From: Molossus alvarezi
Lineage: Eukaryota; Chordata; Mammalia; Chiroptera; Molossidae
Length of the DNA stretch: 64,000 nucleotides
NCBI GenBank assembly: GCA_037176705.1
Contig: CM073886.1
Coordinates: forward strand, 21,685,501-21,749,500
Direction: 5' to 3'
Numbering within the stretch: position 1 is the first letter of the stretch; each line of letters starts with the position of its first letter. Made by a program: the position numbers and the translations under genes. Below, in pieces: positions 59,946 to 64,000 of this stretch. The notes under the pieces are model-generated. The model had not been told where the DNA came from. It did no database searches and was given only the letters and a program-made list of their open reading frames with translations.

Positions 59946-60688
59946 AAGATACTGTGAATAGAATACCCCCCAAAGATGTCCATGACCTGGACCCCAGCTC
60001 CTGTGATTATGTTGTTACAGGGAGAAAAGACTGCTCATGTGTTTAAGGACCTTCAAATAGAGAGATTATCACTTGAGCCCAATGGAACCATTTGTGTCCG
60101 TAAAAGCAGAGCACTTTAGCCCTGGCCCATTTGGTTCAGCAGTTAGAATGTCGGCCCAAGGACCAATGAGTCGTGGGTTCGATTCCAATCAAGGGAACAT
60201 TCCTCCATCGTGATTCATCCCCGCCCTGGTTGGGCTCATGCGGGAGGCAACCACTCGATGTATCCCTTTCACGTCGATGTTTCTCTCTCTCTTTTCCTCT
60301 CACTTCAACCCTCCCACTCTCTCTCTCTCTTTTCCTCTCTCTCCCTCCCACTCTATCTGATCAAAAAAAAAAAAAAAAAGGAAAAATGTCCTAGGGTGAG
60401 GATTAAAAAAAAAGGCAGAGAACTTTCTCCACCTGGAATCAGAGCGGTGTGGAGTGAGAGCTGTGGCAGAGACGTCCAAGAGATTCAGAGATTCGAAGGG
60501 GGAGAGAAACATGACCCACCACTGCTGGAGGGGCCACGTGGAAAGCCTGAGAAGGAACATGGGGAGCCTCTTACAGGCAAAGAGCAGCCCCTAGCCTGTA
60601 GACAGAAAGGAAATGCAAACCTCGGTCCTGCAACCTGTGACATCTGTGCTAATTTGTTACAACAGCAATAGAAAACTAATACAACAGG
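59946..60688 (+). mobile_element. MaLR (MLT1-type) solo LTR, split by a VES SINE
   Basis: Left part 'gtgaatagaataccccccaa', 'agatgtccatgacctggacc'; right part 'aggggccacgtggaaagcct', 'tgctaatttgttacaacagc', ending 'gaaaactaatacaaca'. This is an old ERVL-MaLR long terminal repeat without internal region; only the LTR is present. Confidence 0.75.
60105..60427 (+). mobile_element. VES SINE, 'tcctcaggtgaggat' tail type, inside the LTR
   Basis: 'ccatttggttcagcagttag', 'cgtgggttcgattccaatc', A17 run near 60363, 'atgtcctagggtgaggatta'. Imperfect target duplication 'agcagagcacttta' (60105) and 'ggcagagaactttc' (60414). Confidence 0.95.
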
Positions 60689-60918
60689 ACAGAAGAAGAG
60701 AAGAATGGAATAAAGGAATTATAGAACACACAGAAAATGGTATACCTAATCCAATAGTTACATTAAATGGCAGCAGACTAAAAGGCAGAGATGATCGGAA
60801 TGGATCAAAAACAGCAAGACCAACTGTTTGCTATCTATAAGAGGTGCACTTTAGATATAAAGACACAAATAGATTGAAAGTGAATGAAAAAATCATATAT
60901 CACACAAACAGGAAGCAC
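60689..60918 (+). mobile_element. Old LINE-1, continuation (start of ORF2)
   Basis: 'ccaatagttacattaaatgg' and 'caagaccaactgtttgctat' match the endonuclease start of L1M ORF2 and continue the split element. Confidence 0.75.
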
Positions 60919-60981
60919 AAACCCGGGACACTCTGGTCCACAGGCCAACACTCCAACCGCTGAGCCAAACCAGCCAGGGCA
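60919..60981 (-). mobile_element. VES SINE fragment (head only)
   Basis: Reverse complement 'gccctggctggtttggctca' to 'gtcccgggtttgtgc'. About 63 bp. It replaces roughly 70 bp of the old L1. Confidence 0.9.
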
Positions 60982-61150
60982 GCAAAGACATTTTGTAATG
61001 ATAAGAGGATCAGTTCATCAGGAAGGTATAACAATCATAAATGTTGTGCACTTAATAACAGAATCCCCAAACACCAGCGTGTTAAAGGGAGCAATGGACA
61101 ACTCCGTAGCCACAGTTTCTCTTCAACCCCAGTCACTAATATTTGCCATC
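60982..61150 (+). mobile_element. Old LINE-1, continuation (endonuclease)
   Basis: 'ttgtaatgataagaggatca', 'gttcatcaggaaggtataac' and 'aatcataaatgttgtgcact' continue ORF2. The match fades after about 61110. Confidence 0.7.
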
Positions 61151-61202
61151 AGTTATTCTTTGTCTATAAATCAACTCACTTTTCAAGATGAAATTATGCT
61201 AC

Positions 61203-61385
61203 TTTTTATTTATTTTTTTGTTACAGATGTTTCTTCTTTTTTATCCCATTGGCACCCCCCTCCCCACCCCACACCCGCCCCGTCCCCGGCTTTGTTGTCC
61301 GTGTCTATTGGTTATGTATACATGCATATAAGTTTTGTGGTTTATCTCCCCCCACCATGGGGAACTCTGTGTCACATATACAAAT
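61203..61385 (-). mobile_element. LINE-1 3' end, inverted relative to the full-length copy
   Basis: The reverse complement matches 59180-59345: both share 'gttacagatgtttct' read from this strand, 'ttgttgtc.gtgtctattggt' and 'tatacatgcatataagttt'. It is a strongly 5'-truncated insertion of the same L1 family. Confidence 0.88.
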
Positions 61386-61389
61386 AATT

Positions 61390-62315
61390 ACATTGTATTA
61401 TTAAATCCTAGTGGTCTTGCATTATACCATGCCCACTGAGTCCATATACTTCCATCTCATCTGCCTTAATCATCCAGGGACCAAGGTGCCAGGCAGCTAG
61501 GGACTGTCCTTATGGTGAAAAGCCCTCTGAAATTATCCAAATGAGCCATCCTAAACTGTTTACCCTGTCCTGTCTTGCCTTTCCCTCGGAAACCCCAAGA
61601 AAAGCTCTGGCCCAAACTTTCCACTCCTTCCAGCTTCTGCTTACTGAGGAAAACCTAGTGCTCCTCCCTTGGCCCTGTGTGGGGCATCTATTGTTTCTAG
61701 GGGAACTGTGAGTAACAGGAAACTTATCTTTCAGTGGCACTGACCTCTCTGTATGGTCGCTCAGTCCCTTTATAAATTTAGACCCTGGCACAGAACAGTG
61801 TGCTGGGAGCAATCAGCATGCAAGTGTGTGTGTCTTTTAACATGACTGATGTCATCCACGGGGTTACAGAAAGCTGGGACTGAGTGCTCCCGTTCCAGTA
61901 ATGGAATCTCAGGCAGGAACCCCAACCACACAGAAATCGCACAAATAATGCACTTCCACTGAAGCTGTTCAGCGGGCAACTTGTAAATTCGTCCCTCGGA
62001 GGGAAGCCACTATCCATCAGATGGCCGGCCCGGCGCCACACTGGATGAGAAGTGAGATCTTGGAATCTAACTTATCAGGCAAAGTCCACATTATTGGAAC
62101 ACAAAATAGTTTCTCCTGCTTATGCTCTGTGCTCGGCTATAAATGAACTTTGTCCAAGGCCCAAAACAAGAGGGTCAAAACCAATTTTGCTCTGTTTCCA
62201 ACAACAAATAGGGTGTTAACACTCCATATTCCCTAAATGATCACGGTGATTCATCCTTAATCAACCCGTGTTTTAGTGCCCCTCCACCCAGCCCAGCATG
62301 AGGCTGGCATGCAAG
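61390..62315. other. Intron, no assigned repeat
   Basis: Nothing recognised. Confidence 0.5.
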
Positions 62316-62319
62316 ACAC

Positions 62320-62490
62320 CAGTTTAGAAAATTAAACAGACCTAGGTTTGAGTCCTGGGTCTGTCATTTTCTAATTGATTGATTTGAAGTTAAGTCTCTG
62401 AATCTCCATTTTCTAATCTGTAACACTGAGGAAATATTATTTATCTCACCCTACATAGGAAAATTATGATAAAAATTAATGACATTCAGT
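62320..62490 (+). repeat. MIR SINE
   Basis: 'ctaggtttgagtcctgggtc' and 'tctgaatctccattttctaa' match MIR. Confidence 0.75.
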
Positions 62491-62499
62491 GCACACCAT

Positions 62500-62940
62500 C
62501 TTTCAGACACCCTGTGAAGCCCTCTCTGTGTACTGGAGCATGTATGTAGAATCTCAGCAAGAGTTCCATGCACATCCAGGTTCTCCGTGTGGGATACCAC
62601 CCTCTCCAGGGTTGACAGTTGAAGGCGGAATTCAGGCACATGTTTAGGCAACTCTGCCACTGAATTTTAACTAGTACATCTTTAAATGTGCCCCTTCCCA
62701 CCAACACCACACACGCACACATACACAGCTCAGCTCAGATGGCTGAGAGTACTTTCCCCAGGAGAGTACAGTGGTGAATATAGACCTCTCTTCGTTTTAA
62801 TCCCAAATCCAAGCAAACTAAAAATTCTTTCTAATTCACAAAAGAAGAATGTTCTTAATTAGGTTGACCCTGGAGCTTGGGCCACAGGGGTGATGAAGCA
62901 AAAGCCCTTTGGCAAAAACAAGGCAGCCGCAGTTTGAGAA
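62500..62940. other. Intron, no assigned repeat
   Basis: Nothing recognised. Confidence 0.5.
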
Positions 62941-62944
62941 GAAG

Positions 62945-63075
62945 GCAGTGAACTTGGAGTTGGAGCTTGGATCCTGGCTCTGCTGCTTATTAACTGGGTG
63001 AGTGCGGAGTCCTTCTTCACATCTCCGAGCCTCTTCTTATGTACAGCATGAGACAATTAGAGGCTATGTTTCTTG
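62945..63075 (+). repeat. MIR SINE, partial
   Basis: 'tggatcctggctctgctgct' and 'tattaactgggtgagtgc' match the MIR head. Confidence 0.7.
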
Positions 63076-63079
63076 ACAC

Positions 63080-64000
63080 TGAGGTGCTAGAGCATAAGCA
63101 AAGCACCAAGCACTCACTGTTCAAAGCATCCAAAGAGAGGTTGTGTGCTCCAGGGAGTGGAGCTGCAGAGAAAGGTTCAACTTCCTCCTCCCCTGCTCCC
63201 TCCCCCCACCTCCTCTCACATCCTCTTCTCTTCCCCTCCCCGGGGCCCCTCCTCCTCTTTCTGCTCCCCCTCCTTCATAAAGAAAGGGTCTATCCTCAGT
63301 GATAACATCAAATTTCTCCCACTCTGTGACCTGGGTGAAGTTCACCAGGAAGACAACTCTGCCAGGAGGAACATTTCTGCGGGGGATCAACAGTTGGCAT
63401 CTCTCAGAAGATGGGTGCCCCAACGGAATCAGAGTGATGTCTTAATCTCTATTCTGGTGACACGATGTGGCTCCAGTTCTTCATCTCAAATGGCAGGTTA
63501 CTCAGTGAGACAGAGAGAGAACAGCAGATGGATGTGACAGTGAATTCTGCTATGTACCCACAGACACTTCTAAGACATTAGAAAGTTGTGCCCACATTTC
63601 CTACTCCCACAGTGAAACCTGTGCAGAGATCCGGAGGTCAATTTGGAAAGCACGCAGGGTCCAGCCCTCTCTTTTCACCACAAGTCCCTTGCTCTGGTCA
63701 CGCCAGGCACAGCTGAAATGGACCCTCTCTGGTTGTGAGAAAAGGGAGGCGGAAAGACTAAGACTGTCACAGGTTTATTTGATCTGCTTAGAAGAAACAC
63801 CGGTTCTGGAGCCCGATGCAAAGGATTCGAGACAGGACAGGGCTGCCTCAGTGCCCCCAACTCTAAAATGGGAGGAGCACTAAGAACAGCTCTACGGAGT
63901 TATTCCGAAGACCAGATTAGACCCACCCTTGGGCCTCTCGCACAATAATGCACCTCGACAGTTTTCAGGCTGTGATCGGCTTTTTCAGGCCTTAACATCT
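63080..64000. other. Intron with a pyrimidine-rich patch
   Basis: A C/T-rich stretch lies at about 63180-63275. No gene or named repeat is recognised up to the window edge. Confidence 0.5.

Noticed and set aside
59946..60688. An endogenous retrovirus with coding regions
   Set aside because: Only an old solo LTR is seen; no gag, pol or env sequence is recognisable nearby.

Overview
This window is mammalian nuclear DNA, almost entirely intronic. The host is a bat. The evidence is 14 well-preserved copies plus one fragment of the bat-specific tRNA-derived VES SINE (internal 'tggctcagtggtt' A-box and 'ggttcgattcc' B-box; tails ending in 'aaatcaataaa' or in a 'tcctcaggtgaggat' motif). There is also a full-length LINE-1 and the usual old eutherian repeats (MIR, L2, MER5A, MER20, Tigger, MaLR LTR). 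VES elements point to Yangochiroptera (vesper-type bats). I saw none of the young DNA transposons (Helitron, piggyBac, nhAT) common in Myotis, so the genus stays open.  The only protein-coding sequence I can support is one 593-bp exon on the minus strand, 20365-20957. It is the GRIN2A exon (NMDA receptor subunit GluN2A) that encodes residues 139-335 plus two bases of codon 336 of the extracellular amino-terminal domain. It has a polypyrimidine tract, an AG acceptor, a GTAAG donor, an open frame throughout and all three zinc-site residues expected in this exon. The gene runs right to left: 20958-64000 is part of the intron before this exon, and 1-20364 part of the intron after it.  Layout. 1-20364: downstream intron with a LINE-1 tail at the left edge, VES copies at 0.4, 8.35 and 17.6 kb, MIR and L2 relics, a perfect 23-bp hairpin at 6.55 kb, and an old LINE-1 with an AT-rich microsatellite next to the exon. 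20958-39000: upstream intron, mostly old L2, MIR and hAT relics, a 260-bp CAT-rich microsatellite (26.9 kb) and a 160-bp homopurine tract (36.8 kb). 39000-52400: dense VES insertions, a Tigger element splitting an L2, a MER33-type hAT splitting another L2, MER20 and a 1.2-kb LINE-1 tail. 52900-61400: a nested transposon stack. An old LINE-1 was interrupted by a full-length bat LINE-1 (53578-59382, 16-bp target duplication), a VES copy, a MaLR LTR that itself carries a VES copy, and a VES fragment; an inverted LINE-1 3' end follows. 61400-64000: mostly unassigned single-copy-like intron with two MIRs.  The genes do not form an operon or system; the window is one exon of one large neuronal gene inside a transposon landscape. 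I found no undescribed biological system. The points most worth a second look are the nested insertions, the perfect hairpin, the SINE-tail-born microsatellite, and the cluster of substitutions at the C-terminal end of the exon.
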